Shown here in pieces: positions 63,801-64,000 of a stretch of DNA of 64,000 nt; positions within the stretch are counted from its first letter, which is position 1, and each line of letters opens with the position of its first letter. The notes beneath the pieces were generated by a model. The model did not search any database. It saw only the letters and a program-made list of their open reading frames with translations, and was not told the origin of the DNA. A program made the translations under genes and the position numbers. The stretch is from Sphagnum compactum (Eukaryota > Bryophyta > Sphagnopsida > Sphagnales): assembly GCA_965153455.1 (NCBI GenBank), contig OZ234502.1, forward strand, positions 5,983,495 to 6,047,494, in the 5' to 3' direction.

Positions 63801-64000
63801 CTGATTCAATTCTTGATGGGCCAGCTCGAGATCAGACTCAACCACAAGCTTACTTAGTTCACAAAGCTCTGCAGCCAACAACTGCAGAGCAGGTGGCCCA
63901 TATCTCAGACAAGCTCAAGGGATTCATTGCGCAAGGCTCTTCTAGGCGCAGCAATCCCACCAAGGAGTTTACAGAAAAACCTTCACCTGCTCTCAAGGAA
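60857..64000 (+). CDS. Membrane-anchored, highly acidic plant protein (partial, runs off the right edge)
   Basis: From ATG at 60857 the frame is open for 1048 codons to the last base of the window. The N-terminus is hydrophobic: HHPIGTCCFLVLFTPPFHP and then VLRFFSPLLISTALFIVAIL (about residues 15-54), suggesting two membrane segments or a hairpin. A basic block, KSKWKELRRMYKDKGIAWLD, follows near residues 118-140. The rest is very acidic and Ser/Glu/Asp-rich, probably disordered, with recurring EERxxP-like units (HEERCIPIDEIGEE, YEERSTPVLEIHEEGS) about 62240-62900. The layout (HP...FL...SPLL..TA.. membrane start, then a KWKEL block and a long acidic tail) resembles Arabidopsis AT5G17910/AT2G29620-type proteins of unknown function. 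That comparison is from memory and moderate. A strong splice-donor word (G|GTAAGT at about 61209) lies inside the frame, but coding texture continues past it. The C-terminus lies outside the window. Confidence 0.75.
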   Translation, partial: MGTNILKEFVALIWHHPIGTCCFLVLFTPPFHPVLRFFSPLLISTALFIVAILTMGPHLRECSAEDEEEQLRRNSQVDVWEDKTVQLNHFEEHEAEEIWPVTKTAAGGVPSPPGKESGKSKWKELRRMYKDKGIAWLDNLFRNENWKGAGLNDENVSILQEAFPQREEVEAVSLEKSKDKSTGAPGLPEVVVSDRELHPKDFAALGGHDVPSAEKQVVFADAPALHQDASTPTLASINPDTSSLAIGDGGDEDEQFVEVDESGDGYEEGHSSDLETGSAIHDDVQEEFEEAPEALISALQVYEIPSAAAAVLLEQPHSIQHVPPLHEDVPALAMTSSAIHEQTRSLRGEHQEIRAPVFAEMMHDESLVSSTQKEHPEERDDIAVREIQQDASVVPVSESRDEGRLDPENDEAGSPPVTDSIEDQIHPLVSVIQGDSSASEPEDSYIWSTEGRSVHVQEDKSSSNTHEERCIPIDEIGEESLLVGAEIDQRRANLAPDTGIFQERCLPVDATIDEKRSEVPSNMEPCVEGSLSATEYEERSTPVLEIHEEGSHVPGYEFNEEVCEEIGPVSGADEEIKIVAGRLGLAIIKHSLCASETDGKPYHVEEVLSSEVYERPPVIPGTDTLQERSGDISSREISVEGASPIATHNPEEKLIPVLEEETRSHVWASPKHEEESVPTAEFCLDAAAGSQVHKLPVETPGTDNSTSASLNDTADKIGNDSALDPSITQVFSNAAAAGLNATNIRVAEVHNCRLSFSDAMDQASDGAMVNSSVHPLKSGSHEHNIIELPTAEAYDSTIAVEQAGGEPALNPVNAFNEADHTPEPIEICHDHTISTNCAADEAGAVAVMITTVQLINHANLRSETIKSTPSDDGGELTSDATLASNHVVSRFPVVEYDHDRTSDVEGLTKEGSEIVLNPDSETIESDGSDSSKEVKEVTYSHLQLNHTLDVDYNVNKRLSSGANNTTRQLSTAQKIVAMEELSDSILDGPARDQTQPQAYLVHKALQPTTAEQVAHISDKLKGFIAQGSSRRSNPTKEFTEKPSPALKE

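Overview
The window looks like nuclear DNA of a land plant. Five genes or gene remnants have spliceosomal introns with GT/AG borders, and their best family matches are plant proteins: a chloroplast-targeted GNAT, a GT-3 type trihelix factor, a plant class-3 lipase and an ARGLU1-like SR-related protein. Long AT-rich gene-poor stretches carry old transposon debris. The moderate introns (about 0.15-1.3 kb) and the type of non-LTR retroelement suggest an early-diverging land plant such as a bryophyte; this is inference from memory of the families, and the species cannot be named.

Layout. (1) 1-3.9 kb, minus strand: a decayed SET1/ATXR7-like histone methyltransferase gene, with one SET exon near the left edge and a Lys/Glu-rich upstream region broken by several frameshifts. 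(2) 4-9.9 kb: very AT-rich, no gene. (3) 10-12.8 kb, plus strand: ARGLU1-like gene, 4 coding exons, 261 aa. (4) 14.9-17.5 kb, minus strand: GNAT acetyltransferase, 4 exons, 304 aa. (5) 17.6-26 kb: AT-rich repeats, including a fold-back element. (6) 26.1-33.4 kb, plus strand: class-3 lipase of the sn1-diacylglycerol-lipase type, 9 coding exons, 740 aa. (7) 35.6-38.4 kb, minus strand: dead non-LTR retroelement with reverse transcriptase and a restriction-like endonuclease module. (8) 40.3-41.8 kb, plus strand: trihelix GT-3-like factor, 2 exons, 280 aa, with a duplicated exon start inside its intron. (9) 41.8-60.5 kb: no gene recognised, but MITEs, tandem repeats and repeat pairs. (10) 60.86 kb to the right edge, plus strand: an uninterrupted frame of at least 1048 codons encoding a membrane-anchored, very acidic protein, cut by the window end.

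The intact genes do not form a pathway; they are independent nuclear genes (splicing/transcription cofactor, plastid acetylation, lipid hydrolysis, transcription factor, membrane protein). Exon borders were placed by reading GT/AG sites, phase and family alignment by eye. Each coding sum is divisible by three, which supports the models. UTR limits are approximate. No tRNA, rRNA or CRISPR array was recognised.
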